From assembly GCF_001510895.1 (NCBI RefSeq), contig NZ_LPWA01000142.1:1-64000 (forward strand): 64,000 nt of DNA, read 5' to 3'. The DNA comes from Mesorhizobium loti. Its GTDB lineage: Bacteria; Pseudomonadota; Alphaproteobacteria; Rhizobiales; Rhizobiaceae. The notes under the pieces were generated by a model. The model had not been told where the DNA came from, did no database searches, and worked only from the letters and a program-made list of their open reading frames with translations. Positions 34,059-43,517 of this stretch are shown here, piece after piece (position 1 is the first letter of the stretch; the number at the start of each line of letters is the position of its first letter). The position numbers and the translations under genes are program-made.

Positions 34059-34360
34059 TCAAGTGTCGCCGTCCCTGTCGAATATCGCATCAATATCGCG
34101 AGCACCGTGCAGGACTCGTTCAATGCGAACATTATCGCCTTCAGTCACGTAGAAAATTATGTAGTGCTGGAATGGAATTGAGCGCAAATGCGGCGACAGC
34201 GAAAATCGGGGCGTGCCGCACGTGGTGCGTCGGCAATGCGATCACACCGCACTCTGAGCGCCGCCACAAAGCGTCGAGCCGCGGCCGGATTTTCAGTGTG
34301 GATATAGTCGCCGATCTCCTCGACATCCCTGGCCGCAGCAGGTGAGAATGTGACAGCCAT
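34059..34360 (-). pseudogene. parE: ParE-family toxin, frameshifted
   Basis: The first frame gives MAVTFSPAAARDVEEIGDYI and ALRVRCDRIADAPRAARPDF; the adjacent frame continues SPHLRSIPFQHYIIFYVTEG and VRIERVLHGARDIDAIF. Both halves are standard ParE. One missing base near 34200 separates them; restoring it gives a 100-residue toxin of normal size. With the antitoxin 3 bp upstream, loss of the toxin by real mutation is possible, but so is a sequence error. Confidence 0.8.
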
Positions 34361-34363
34361 TAT

Positions 34364-34618
34364 TTATTGGCTTTTGTCGCGGTACTTCGCTTCTAGTCGG
34401 TCAAGCACCTCCGATGCTGGAATGCCGGGACCGCTTTCCTTCCCTTTGCGGATATCTTCACGCAAAGCAGCCAGCTTTGCACGTCGCTGCTCTTCACGCT
34501 CCTCAAGGAGGCGCAGGCTATCGCGTACGACTTCGCTGGCGCTTGCGTAGCGGCCGCTTTCGACAAGCTCGCGAACCAACGCTTCGTAGCGGGAGCCGAT
34601 ATTGTAGCTTGCGGGCAT
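34364..34618 (-). CDS. parD: ParD-family antitoxin
   Basis: An 84-residue ribbon-helix-helix antitoxin: NIGSRYEALVRELVESGRYA, then SASEVVRDSLRLLEEREEQR, the standard CopG/ParD DNA-binding fold, followed by a charged C-terminal arm that binds the toxin (LREDIRKGKESGPGIPASEV). It precedes the ParE gene by 3 bp. ParD represses the operon and neutralises ParE, a gyrase poison. Confidence 0.88.
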   Translation of the reverse strand: MPASYNIGSRYEALVRELVESGRYASASEVVRDSLRLLEEREEQRRAKLAALREDIRKGKESGPGIPASEVLDRLEAKYRDKSQ

Positions 34619-34686
34619 TCCTTTTACCTTTGGCGCTTATCCATTCTTATCAATTTATGATAATTCGGTACAGCCGGTTTGCCAAG

Positions 34687-36149
34687 TCAATAAGGCGCCG
34701 CCACGTCACCGGTCTCGACATAAACCGCCTTCAGCTGCGAATAATGCGCCAGCGCGGCAAGCGAGTTCTCGCGGCCGATGCCGGACTGCTTGACGCCGCC
34801 AAAGGGCATTTCAACCGGCGTCAGATTGTAGGCATTGATCCAGCAGGTGCCGGCCTGCAGCTCGGCGATCACCCGGTGCGCGCGTGGCAGGTCGCGTGTG
34901 AACACGCCGGCCGCCAGGCCGAATTCGGTGTCGTTAGCGCGCTCGATCACCTCGTCTTCGCTGTCGAATTTCAAGACGCTCATCACCGGCCCGAAGATCT
35001 CCTCGCGCGCGATGCGCATGCCGTCGGTGACATTAGTGAACACCGTCGGCTCGACGAAGAATCCGCCCTCGAAACCTTGCAGCGAGGGTACGTTGCCGCC
35101 ACAGGCGAGTGTTGCACCCCCCTGCTTGCCGGCCGCGATGTAGGAAACGACCTTGTCCTGCTGCGCCTTGTTGACCAGGGGGCCCATCTGCGTTTCCGGA
35201 TCGAGCGGATCGCCGATGCGGATCTTCTTTGTCCGCTCGACCAGCCGCTCGACGAAACGGTCATGCAGGCCGTTCTGCACGAAGACGCGCGTGCCGTTGG
35301 AGCAGATCTGGCCGGCAGAGTAAAAGTTGCCGAGCATGGCGCCTCCGATCGCGTTCTCCAGATCGCGTCGTCGAAGACGATCAGCGGTGACTTGCCGCCG
35401 AGCTCCATCGTCGCATGCTTCATCTTCGAGCCGGCGAGCGACAGCACCTTGCGGCCGGTCGGCACCGAGCCAGTCACCGAAACCTTGGCCACGACATCAT
35501 GGCCGACCAGGCCTGCGCCGACATCGCCATAGCCCTGGACCACATTGAAGAGCCCGTCGGGCAGGCCCGCCTCGCTGTAGATTTCGGCCAACGCCAGCAC
35601 CGAAAGCGGCGTGTTCTCCGACGGCTTGAACACCATGGCGTTGCCCATGGCCAGCGCCGGCGCCGATTTCCAGCCGGCGATCTGGATCGGATAGTTCCAG
35701 GCGCCGATGCCGACACAGACGCCGAGCGGTTCGCGCCGCGTATAGGCGAAAGGGCCGCCGAGATCGATCATCTCGCCGTTGAAGGCCGCCACCGCGCCGG
35801 CGAAATATTCGAGGCAATCGGCGGCGGATGGCGCGTCCGCCACCAGCGTCTCCTGGATCGCCTTGCCGGTATCGAGCGTCTCGATCCGCGCCAGGTCTTG
35901 ATTGCGCGCGCGAAGAATGTCGGCGGCGCGGCGCAGGATGCGGCCGCGCTCGACCGGCTTCAGCCGCGCCCATGCCGGCTGCGCCGCGCGCGCGGCTTCG
36001 ATCGCCAGCTCCAGCACGTTCGGCGTCGCCGAATGCAGCGTGGCGATGGTCTCGCCGGTCGCCGGATAGATCACCGGCAACGGCGCGCCGCCTTCGTCCT
36101 CGATATAGCGGCCGTTGACGTAATGCGATGCCGTTGGTTGGGCGCGCAT
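34687..36149 (-). pseudogene. betB: Betaine aldehyde dehydrogenase, frameshifted
   Basis: The N-terminal part (to about residue 265, HATMELGGKSPLIVFDDA) and the C-terminal part (from LENAIGGAMLGNFYSAGQIC, with the catalytic Cys) lie in two frames that switch near 35362. One extra base restores a 487-residue aldehyde dehydrogenase of normal length. The NAD site (GKAIQETL region, FNVVQGYGDVGAGLVGHD) and the C-terminal FGGVKQSGIGREN are present. It oxidises betaine aldehyde to glycine betaine, the last step of the bet pathway. The start at 36149 has GTGGAG upstream. Possibly intact in the organism. Confidence 0.85.
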
Positions 36150-36200
36150 GGCGGTTCTCCACTTCTCTTCGAGGGGCAGGGCGCCCGCCCGGATCATGCG

Positions 36201-37853
36201 TTATCTGTCGGCCACCTGCCAGCGCGGATTGATCCATGGCTCCTGGTTGGATGGCGCCAGCGGCGTGCGGCCGAGGATGTGGTCGGACGCCTTCTCGCCG
36301 GTCATGATCGAGGGCCCGTTGAGATTGCCGTTGGTCACGCGCGGGAAGATCGAGGAATCGGCGACGCGCAGGCCCTCGATGCCGATGACCCGGCATTCCG
36401 GATCGACGACGCTGGTCAGGTCGTCGGCGCGGCCCATCCTGCAGGTGCCGCACGGATGGTATGCGCTCTCGGCATGGTCGCGGATGAAGGCGTCGAGCTC
36501 GTCGTCGGTCTGCACATGGCTGCCCGGCGAAATCTCCTTGCCGCGGAAACCATCGAAAGCCTTCTGGCCAAAAATCTCACGCGTCAGCCGGATACAGTGG
36601 CGGAACTCGCTCCAGTCGTCCGGATGCGACATGTAGTTGAAGCGGATCACAGGCTTCGCTTTCGAGTCTGGCGAGCGTAGCGTCACCGAACCGCGCGACT
36701 TGGAGCGCATCGGCCCGACATGCGCTTGGAAGCCATGTGACTTCGCCGCCTTCTTGCCGTCATAGCGCACCGCAGCCGGGATGAAGTGATACTGGATATC
36801 GGGATAGTCGACGCCGGCCTGCGAGCGCACGAAGGCCGCGGCTTCAAAGTGGTTGGTCGCGCCAAGGCCGGTCTTGAAGAACAGCCATTGCGCGCCGATC
36901 ATCGCCTTGGAGAACGGATTGAGCACCGAATTCAGCGTGATCGGCTTGGTCGCTTCCTGCTGGATGTAGAGCTCCAGATGGTCCTGCAGATTGCTGCCGA
37001 CGCCCGGCCGGTCGGCGAGGACCTTTATGCCGTTTTCCTGCAGGTGCGCGCCCGGGCCGATGCCGGACAGCATCAGGATCTTCGGCGAATTGATCGAGGA
37101 TGCCGCCACGATCACCTCACGTCGCGCCTTAACGACCTGAATCTGTTTGTTAGCTTCGATCTCGACCCCGATGGCGCGTTGATTCTCGATCACCACGCGT
37201 CGAGCGAAGCCCTTGACCAGCCTCACATTCTTTCGCCTGAGAGCCGGCTTGAGATAGGCGTTGGCCGCCGACCAGCGACGTCCGCCGAGGATCGTCTGCT
37301 CCATCGGGCCGAAGCCTTCCTGCTTCGATCCGTTATAGTCGTCGGTGAGCTCGAAACCGGCCTGGCGGCCGGCCTCCATGAAGGCGCCGTAGAGCGGGTT
37401 CTTGCGCGTGCCGCGCTGCACATGCAGTGGGCCGCTTTTGCCGCGCCAGCCGTCCTCGCCGCCGTCGGAATCCTCCATGCGCTTGAAATAGGGGAGCACG
37501 TCGGCGAAGCTCCAGCCGGTCGCGCCCTGCTCGGCCCAGTGGTCGAAGTCGCGCGCATGGCCGCGCACATAGACCATGCCGTTGATCGAGGACGAGCCGC
37601 CGATCACCTTGCCGCGCGGCGTGGCGAGCACGCGGCCGCCGAGATGCGGCTCCGGCTCGCTGGCAAAACCCCAGTCATAGAGGCTCATATTGAGCGGGAT
37701 CGACAGCGCCGACGGCATCTGGATCAGCGGACCGATGTCAGTGCCGCCGAACTCGATGACGATCACCGAATGCTTGCCGTCTTCCGACAGCCGGTAGGCC
37801 ATGGCCGAACCGGCGGAGCCGGAGCCGATGATGACGAAATCCGCTTCAAGCAT
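36201..37853 (-). CDS. betA: Choline dehydrogenase
   Basis: A 550-residue GMC-family flavoenzyme. The FAD-binding motif is at the start (DFVIIGSGSAGSAMAYRLSE), followed by GKVIGGSSSINGMVYVRGHA (GMC signature 1) and SINSPKILMLSGIGPG (signature 2). The catalytic His is in YHPCGTCRMG, and the C-terminus reads SSIFPRVTNGNLNGPSIM. It oxidises choline to betaine aldehyde at the membrane. Its start overlaps the preceding dehydratase gene by 8 bp, so it is part of the bet operon. Length is normal. Confidence 0.93.
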   Translation of the reverse strand: MLEADFVIIGSGSAGSAMAYRLSEDGKHSVIVIEFGGTDIGPLIQMPSALSIPLNMSLYDWGFASEPEPHLGGRVLATPRGKVIGGSSSINGMVYVRGHARDFDHWAEQGATGWSFADVLPYFKRMEDSDGGEDGWRGKSGPLHVQRGTRKNPLYGAFMEAGRQAGFELTDDYNGSKQEGFGPMEQTILGGRRWSAANAYLKPALRRKNVRLVKGFARRVVIENQRAIGVEIEANKQIQVVKARREVIVAASSINSPKILMLSGIGPGAHLQENGIKVLADRPGVGSNLQDHLELYIQQEATKPITLNSVLNPFSKAMIGAQWLFFKTGLGATNHFEAAAFVRSQAGVDYPDIQYHFIPAAVRYDGKKAAKSHGFQAHVGPMRSKSRGSVTLRSPDSKAKPVIRFNYMSHPDDWSEFRHCIRLTREIFGQKAFDGFRGKEISPGSHVQTDDELDAFIRDHAESAYHPCGTCRMGRADDLTSVVDPECRVIGIEGLRVADSSIFPRVTNGNLNGPSIMTGEKASDHILGRTPLAPSNQEPWINPRWQVADR

Positions 37854-38850
37854 TGTTCATATGCGCCATAAAATCGGCGAGCGAGACATTGCCGCCGGTA
37901 GCCACAACAAGGACGGTCTTGCCCGCCACATCGATTTTGCCCCCCAGCAGTGCCGCCAGCGACGCCGCGCCGGACGGTTCCAGCACCAGCTTCATCCGCT
38001 CGAAGGCGATCTTCATCGCCCGCCGCACCGCGGCGTCGTCGACGGTGACGCCGCGAACGCCCGCAGCGCTGACTGCCGCAAAGGGCGCCTCGCCGGGCCT
38101 GCGCGCCATCAGCCCGTCGCAGATCGACTTCGGCCCGATCGGCATGGTCTCGATCGCGCCATGCGCCAGCGACGAGCCCATGCCGTTGAAGCCTTCGGGC
38201 TCGACGGCGATGATCTCGGTCTTCGGCGACAGGTAGTGGAAGGCGAGCGAAACGCCGCCGATCAGCCCGCCGCCACCGACCGAGCAGAAGACGAGATCGG
38301 CGTGAGCCTTCTTCGCCGCCAACTGGTCGAGCGCTTCCAGCCCGGCACCGGCCTGGCCCGCGACGATCTCTGGGTCGTCGAAGGGATGCAGCAAGGTGAG
38401 GTGCTCGGTCTCGGCGATCTCGCGCGCCTTGGCGGCGGCCACTTCCTCACGGGCGCGATCACCGTGATCGGTCAGCACCACGCGCGCGCCGTAGCCGGCT
38501 GTCGCGTCGCGCTTCGCGGCGGGAGCATCGATCGGCATGACGATGGTGACGGGAATGCCGAGCGCCTGTCCGGCGGCCGCCAGCCCTTGCGCGAAATTGC
38601 CGGAGGAATAGGCGACGACGCCCTTCTTCGCTTCGTCCGGCGACAGCCGCTTCAGCCGCCAATAGGCGCCGCGCACCTTGAAGGAGCCCGCCCATTGCAG
38701 CGATTCCGGCTTGACGAAGACGCGCGCCGCGTCCGTCTCCTTGGCAAGTGCCGCCGACTCCAAGAGCGGCGTCACCTGCGTCGCCGCAGACGTTACGGCA
38801 TAGGCCTGTTTCAGATGGTCGAGTGTGGGAACGAGAACGTCTGCCATCAT
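37846..38850 (-). CDS. PLP-dependent threonine/serine dehydratase-like enzyme in bet operon
   Basis: A 334-residue fold-type II PLP enzyme. The PLP lysine is Lys58 in WAGSFKVRGAYW, the Asn-containing SSGNFAQGLA binds the cofactor, and the phosphate loop is SVGGGGLIGG. The C-terminal regulatory domain of biosynthetic threonine deaminase is missing, as in catabolic forms and serine racemases. It starts inside the betC stop (ATGA-type overlap) and overlaps betA, so it is translated with the betaine genes. A role in amino-acid breakdown beside betaine synthesis is inferred; substrate unknown. Confidence 0.85.
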   Translation of the reverse strand: MMADVLVPTLDHLKQAYAVTSAATQVTPLLESAALAKETDAARVFVKPESLQWAGSFKVRGAYWRLKRLSPDEAKKGVVAYSSGNFAQGLAAAGQALGIPVTIVMPIDAPAAKRDATAGYGARVVLTDHGDRAREEVAAAKAREIAETEHLTLLHPFDDPEIVAGQAGAGLEALDQLAAKKAHADLVFCSVGGGGLIGGVSLAFHYLSPKTEIIAVEPEGFNGMGSSLAHGAIETMPIGPKSICDGLMARRPGEAPFAAVSAAGVRGVTVDDAAVRRAMKIAFERMKLVLEPSGAASLAALLGGKIDVAGKTVLVVATGGNVSLADFMAHMNNA

Positions 38851-40376
38851 TCGCCTCGCGGATACCGTTTGCTTTCTTCAAGATTGTCGAGGTTCATGTG
38901 ATTGCGCATGTAGCGCTCCGAGGCCTTCTGCAGCGGCTGGAAGTCCCACGGGTAGTAGGCGCCGTTGCGCAGCGCCGGATAGACGACCCAGCGGCGCGCC
39001 TGGCTTTCGCGCACTGCGGCGTCGAAGCCGGCCATGTCCCAGTGCGCCCGGACCTTCTCCATGAAGGCGGCAACCAGGGCTGCGTTCGCCGGATCGCCGG
39101 CGAGGTTGTCCCGCTCGAGCGGGTCAGCCTCGAGATCGAACAGTTGCGGCGCGTCGAGCTCGCAATGGACGAACTTGTATTTGCCGTCGCGGATGGCGAC
39201 CAGCGGCGCGTAGGAACCTTCGGCCGCATACTCGATCAAGACAGGCGCGGTGCGCGCTTTGCCGGTCAGCAGCGGCAGCAGCGACTGGCCGTCGGTCCAC
39301 GGCGCGATTGCCGCGATGTCGATGCCGGCGAGGTCGCAGAGCGTCGGCGTCACGTCGAGATTGGAAACCGGCGCCTCGATGAGGCCGGCCGGCACGCCGC
39401 TGCCGGCAATCATCAGCGGCACGCGCGCCGAACCCTCGAAGAAGCTCATCTTGAACCACAGGCCGCGCTCGCCCAGCATGTCGCCATGGTCCGAGCAGAA
39501 TAGGATGGTGGTGTCGTCGAGCATGCGGGTACGCTTGAGAACGTCCAGAAGCTCGCCGAGCTTGTCGTCGACATAGGAAATGTTGGCGAAATAGCCGCGC
39601 CGGGAGCGGCGCACCTGCTCGGGCGTGATCTCGAACGACGCATAATCGCTGGCGCGATAGAGCCGCTGCGAATGCGTGTCCTGCTCGTCGTGCGGGATAA
39701 AGCCGGTCTCCGGATCGAGCGCCTGGCAGTTCTCGTAGAGATCCCAGTACTGCTTGCGCGCCACATAAGGGTCGTGCGGGTGGGACAGCGAAACGGTGAG
39801 GCACCACGGCCGGCGGCCCGCGTCGTCCTGCTCGCGCGACAGCTGGTAGAGTTTTTGCGACGCCAGGAACACGACCTCGTCGTCATACTCCATTTGGTTG
39901 GTGGTCTCGGCGACGCCGGCGCCGGTCACTGAGCCTAGATTGTGGTACCACCAGTCGATGCGCTCGCCGGGTTTGCGGTAATCCGGCGTCCAGCCGAAAT
40001 CGGCGGGATAGATGTCGGTAGTGAGCCGCTCCTCGAAGCCGTGCAACTGGTCCGGCCCGACGAAATGCATCTTGCCGGACAGGCAGGTGTAGTAGCCGGC
40101 GGCGCGCAGGTGATGCGCGAAGGTCGGGATCGAGGAAGCGAATTCGGCGGCGTTGTCGTAGACCCCGGCGCGTGACGGCAACTGGCCGGTCATGAACGAG
40201 GCGCGGCCGGGCGCACAGAGCGGCGAAGCCGTATAGTTGTTGGCAAAGCGCGCCGAGCGCGCGGCCACCGCCTTCAGGTGCGGCACGTGCAGGAAATCCG
40301 CCGGTCCATCGGGGAACAGCGTGCCGTTGAGCTGATCGACCATGACGATCAGGAAATTGGGTCGTCCGGTCGTCAA
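38847..40376 (-). CDS. betC: Choline sulfatase
   Basis: A 509-residue sulfatase. The metal site begins in LIVMVDQLNG, and the formylglycine motif is SPLCAPGRASFMTGQ with Cys54 as the modified residue. Further active-site blocks are LSGKMHFVGPDQLHGFEERL and CSDHGDMLGERGLWFKMSFF. The C-terminal part (YPALRNGAYYPWDFQPLQKA) is typical of the choline-sulfatase group. It releases choline from choline-O-sulfate, feeding BetA and BetB. It overlaps betI by 4 bp. Confidence 0.93.
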   Translation of the reverse strand: MTTGRPNFLIVMVDQLNGTLFPDGPADFLHVPHLKAVAARSARFANNYTASPLCAPGRASFMTGQLPSRAGVYDNAAEFASSIPTFAHHLRAAGYYTCLSGKMHFVGPDQLHGFEERLTTDIYPADFGWTPDYRKPGERIDWWYHNLGSVTGAGVAETTNQMEYDDEVVFLASQKLYQLSREQDDAGRRPWCLTVSLSHPHDPYVARKQYWDLYENCQALDPETGFIPHDEQDTHSQRLYRASDYASFEITPEQVRRSRRGYFANISYVDDKLGELLDVLKRTRMLDDTTILFCSDHGDMLGERGLWFKMSFFEGSARVPLMIAGSGVPAGLIEAPVSNLDVTPTLCDLAGIDIAAIAPWTDGQSLLPLLTGKARTAPVLIEYAAEGSYAPLVAIRDGKYKFVHCELDAPQLFDLEADPLERDNLAGDPANAALVAAFMEKVRAHWDMAGFDAAVRESQARRWVVYPALRNGAYYPWDFQPLQKASERYMRNHMNLDNLEESKRYPRGE

Positions 40377-40963
40377 GGCAGGCTCCGTCCGCTGAGCTTG
40401 GTTTCGAGATAATCTTCGATGAGCGCGATTGCCGTTTGCGCATGCGGCACGCCGTCCTTCAAGGCGCGGCGGATGTAGAGCCCGTCGATCAGCGCCGCCG
40501 TCGCCTCCGCCACACGATCAGCCTCGACCCTGGGCAGGATGCCGGTCAGCCCGCTCATCAGGTTGGAATTGAGCCGCCGCGCGTAAACGCGAAGAAGCCG
40601 CCGCAGCTCGGTCGATTTCTGCGCCTCGACATAGAAGGCGAGCCAGGCAGCGATGATTTCGGGCTGGAACTGCTCGTCGGAGAAACTGACGGCGACGACG
40701 GCCGAAACGCGCTGGCGCGGCGTGGCCGCGAGGCGAAGCGCGCGCCGCGTGTCGATGTTGAGCTCGGCAAGGATGTGCCGCATCGTCGCGAACAGCAGCT
40801 CGTCCTTGGCGCCGAAGTAGTGATGCGCCAGCGCCGAGGACACGCCGGCGCGTCCGGCAATCTCCGACATGGTCACGTCGAGAGAACCGCGCTCGCCGAT
40901 CGCCGAGATCGTCGCGTCGATGAGCGCCCTACGGCGCAGCGGTTCCATTCCGATTTTCGGCAT
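40373..40963 (-). CDS. betI: TetR-family repressor BetI
   Basis: A 196-residue repressor starting MPKIGMEPLRRRALIDATIS. The TetR helix-turn-helix is TMSEIAGRAGVSSALAHHYF, and the family tail reads ALIDGLYIRRALKDG. BetI blocks the operon in the absence of choline. It is the first gene of the run betI-betC-dehydratase-betA-betB, all on the minus strand and overlapping or tightly spaced. A BetI-like operator is found 36 bp upstream. Confidence 0.92.
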   Translation of the reverse strand: MPKIGMEPLRRRALIDATISAIGERGSLDVTMSEIAGRAGVSSALAHHYFGAKDELLFATMRHILAELNIDTRRALRLAATPRQRVSAVVAVSFSDEQFQPEIIAAWLAFYVEAQKSTELRRLLRVYARRLNSNLMSGLTGILPRVEADRVAEATAALIDGLYIRRALKDGVPHAQTAIALIEDYLETKLSGRSLP

Positions 40964-40998
40964 TTGGGGTGTCCGGTTCAGGGTGAGATTATTTTTTA

Positions 40999-41014
40999 TT
41001 GACGGATCAATCAA
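40999..41014 (-). promoter_or_regulatory. Candidate BetI operator
   Basis: On the minus strand TTGATTGATCCGTCAA lies 36 bp before the betI start and is followed by an AT-rich tract. It closely resembles the known BetI box of enteric bacteria (TTGATTGxACGTTCAA) with matching outer TTGA/TCAA arms. The position at the head of the operon supports an autoregulatory site. Confidence 0.55.
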
Positions 41015-41163
41015 CAAAAATCAGCCTTGGGATCAAACGATCGTGTAGCTCTGGCCCATCCCGCGGGCTGGAAAACGGTTCACTATTGAACAATATTGAA
41101 TCACGTGCCGCGACGAAGACGTGCTAGCGTGTGTTGAGGTTCAGGTCAGGCCGCGCCGAGAGT

Positions 41164-41225
41164 GGCGATTTTAGAGCAGCGGAGCGTACTTAGGTACGTG
41201 AGCATCGGAAGCGCAGGAAATCGCC
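41164..41225. repeat. Palindromic intergenic repeat element
   Basis: Outer arms GGCGATTT (41164-41171) and AAATCGCC (41218-41225) are exact reverse complements. Inside lie an imperfect CGTAC/GTACG hairpin and the near-repeats GAGCAGCGGAGCG and GAGCATCGGAAGCG. The layout is that of a dispersed intergenic element (I recall similar ones in Mesorhizobium). It sits between the divergent betI and thiolase genes. Confidence 0.5.
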
Positions 41226-41289
41226 ATTCGCAGGCCGGCATCACCTGAGGATCAACATACGCTAGGCTCGGCGGCAAATGGAGGCTGTT

Positions 41290-42456
41290 ATGACCGCATG
41301 CATCGTCGGCTGGGCGCATTCGCGCTTCGGCAAGCTCGAAGGCGAGACGCTGGAGGGGTTGATCACCAAGGTCGCCGCCGAGGCGCTAGACCATGCCGGC
41401 ATCGGCCCTGACGATGTCGACGAGATCGTGCTCGGCCATTTCAACGCCGGCTTCTCGCCGCAGGACTTCACCGCGAGCCTTGTGTTGCAGGCGGACGATC
41501 GGCTGCGCTTCAAGCCGGCGACGCGCGTCGAAAACGCCTGCGCCACCGGCTCCGCGGCGGTGAGGCAAGGCATCCGCGCCATCGACGCCAACGCCGCCCG
41601 CATCGTGCTGGTGGTCGGCGCCGAGCAGATGACCACCACGCCCGCCCCGGAGATCGGCAAGAACTTGCTGAAGGCCTCCTATCTGCCGGAGGACGGCGAA
41701 ACACCCGCCGGCTTTGCCGGCGTCTTCGGCAAGATCGCGCAGGCCTATTTCCAGCGCTATGGCGACCAGTCCGACGCGCTCGCCATGATCGCGGCCAAGA
41801 ACCACAAAAACGGCGTCGAAAATCCCTATGCGCAGATGCGCAAGGATTTCGGCTACGAATTCTGCCGCCAGGAGAGCGAGAAGAACCCGTTCGTCGCCGG
41901 TCCGCTGAAGCGAACCGACTGCTCGCTGGTCTCGGACGGTGCGGCGGCGCTTGTGCTTACCGACACCGCGACGGCGCTGAAGATGCGTCGCGCCGTCACC
42001 TTCCGCGCTAACGAGCATGTCCAGGATTTCCTGCCGATGTCGAAGCGCGACATCCTTGCCTTCGAAGGCTGCGAGCGCGCCTGGGAGCAGGCGTTGAAGA
42101 AGGCCGGCGTCACCCTCGACGATCTCTCCTTCGTCGAGACGCATGACTGCTTCACCATCGCCGAGCTGATCGAATATGAGGCGATGGGCCTGGCCAAGCC
42201 CGGCGAGGGCGCGAAGCTCGCGCTTGATGGCACGACGGCCAAGGATGGCCGCTTGCCGGTCAACCCTTCCGGCGGCCTGAAGGCCAAGGGTCACCCGATC
42301 GGCGCCACGGGCGTGTCGATGCATGTGCTCACGGCCATGCAGTTGACCGGCGAGGCCGGCGGTATCCAGGTGCCGGGTGCAAAACTCGGCGGCATCTTCA
42401 ACATGGGCGGCGCTGCCGTCGCCAATTACGTTTCCATTCTCGACAGGATTCGCTAG
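41290..42456 (+). CDS. Thiolase (acetyl-CoA acetyltransferase, SCP-x-like)
   Basis: A 388-residue thiolase-fold enzyme; the start at 41290 gives MTACIVGWAHSRFGKLEGE. The acylated Cys is in RVENACATGSAAV, the second site is FVETHDCFTIAEL (the SCP-x variant of NEAF), and the third is GHPIGATGVS. Unlike housekeeping thiolases it lacks the GGGMG-type end and has PGAKLGGIFNMGG. It likely cleaves or condenses an acyl-CoA in a side pathway of fatty-acid or sterol-like breakdown. Next comes an asparaginase gene 56 bp away. Confidence 0.85.
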   Translation: MTACIVGWAHSRFGKLEGETLEGLITKVAAEALDHAGIGPDDVDEIVLGHFNAGFSPQDFTASLVLQADDRLRFKPATRVENACATGSAAVRQGIRAIDANAARIVLVVGAEQMTTTPAPEIGKNLLKASYLPEDGETPAGFAGVFGKIAQAYFQRYGDQSDALAMIAAKNHKNGVENPYAQMRKDFGYEFCRQESEKNPFVAGPLKRTDCSLVSDGAAALVLTDTATALKMRRAVTFRANEHVQDFLPMSKRDILAFEGCERAWEQALKKAGVTLDDLSFVETHDCFTIAELIEYEAMGLAKPGEGAKLALDGTTAKDGRLPVNPSGGLKAKGHPIGATGVSMHVLTAMQLTGEAGGIQVPGAKLGGIFNMGGAAVANYVSILDRIR

Positions 42457-42512
42457 AAGCAGCCCGCATTAAAGCGCCGCGCCCCCTTGGGCGCGCGCGT
42501 GCGGGAGGCAAC

Positions 42513-43517
42513 ATGGCAAATCCGGTTCTGGTCGAGGTTCTGCGTGGCGCGGTGGTCGAAAGCGCCCATCGCGGCGGTGTCTCCGTTTTCGATGCCGACG
42601 GCAAAGCCGTTTTAGAGATCGGCGATACGGAACGCCCGGTGTTTCCGCGCTCGGCCGTGAAGGCAATCCAGGCGCTGCCGCTGGTCGAATCGGGTGCTGC
42701 CGATGCCTATGGCTTCGGCGATCGTGAACTGGCGCTGGCCTGCGCCTCGCATTCCGGCGAGCCGGCGCATGTCGAACTGGCGCAGGCGATGCTCGCCAAG
42801 GCCGGCCTCGACAGGACGGCGCTCGAATGCGGCGCGCACTGGCCGTCGAACCACGACGCCACCATCGCTCTTGCCCGGGCCGGGGGCTCCCCGAATGCGC
42901 TCCACAACAACTGCTCCGGCAAGCATTCGGGCTTCCTCTGCACCTGCGTGCACTCAGGCATCGAGCATCGCGGCTACGTCAAGGCCGGGCATGCTTTTCA
43001 GGACATGGTGCGTGACGCCATGCAGTCCGTGACCGGCGCGGCGCATGACGTCGACCATTGCGCCACCGACGGCTGCTCCATCCCGACTTACGCCGTCCCG
43101 CTGAAGAGTTTTGCTCAAGGCTTTGCCCGCATGGCGACGGGCAGGGGCTTTTCGCCCGAACGCGCGAAGGCGGCGAAGCGGCTGCTTTCGGCCTGCATGG
43201 CCGAGCCTTTCCTGGTGGCCGGCACCGGCAAGGCGGACCTCGCGCTGATGCAGGCCGCCCCTGGCCGCATCTTCGTCAAGACCGGCGCCGAGGGCGTCTA
43301 TTGCGCGGCATTGCCCGAGCTTGGTTTTGGCATTGCCTTGAAATGCGATGACGGCGCCGGCAGAGGAGCCGAGGTGATGATCGCCGCGGTGCTGGCAAAA
43401 CTGCTGCGCGGCGACGAAGCGCTCGCCGCGAAGCTCACGGAACTTGCCCATCCGCCAATCGAAAGCCGCATCGGCGCCAAGGTCGGCTTGCTGCGGCCGA
43501 CGGCAGCGCTGAACTAG
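42513..43517 (+). CDS. L-asparaginase II, AnsA-like (rhizobial type)
   Basis: A 334-residue protein of the Rhizobium etli-type asparaginase family. Characteristic blocks are VESAHRGGVSVFDADG, FPRSAVKAIQALPL, ACASHSGEPAHVELA, HNNCSGKHSGFLCTC and ATDGCSIPTYAVPLK. This family is unrelated to enteric type I and II enzymes and uses Ser/Lys-type catalysis with a zinc-binding Cys. It turns asparagine to aspartate and ammonia in the cytosol. Its stop overlaps that of the convergent beta-helix gene. Confidence 0.9.
   Translation: MANPVLVEVLRGAVVESAHRGGVSVFDADGKAVLEIGDTERPVFPRSAVKAIQALPLVESGAADAYGFGDRELALACASHSGEPAHVELAQAMLAKAGLDRTALECGAHWPSNHDATIALARAGGSPNALHNNCSGKHSGFLCTCVHSGIEHRGYVKAGHAFQDMVRDAMQSVTGAAHDVDHCATDGCSIPTYAVPLKSFAQGFARMATGRGFSPERAKAAKRLLSACMAEPFLVAGTGKADLALMQAAPGRIFVKTGAEGVYCAALPELGFGIALKCDDGAGRGAEVMIAAVLAKLLRGDEALAAKLTELAHPPIESRIGAKVGLLRPTAALN

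Noticed and set aside
35415..37871. Long plus-strand frames antisense to betB and betA
   Set aside because: High-GC codon bias in the bet genes leaves the opposite frame open; no protein features and no ribosome sites.
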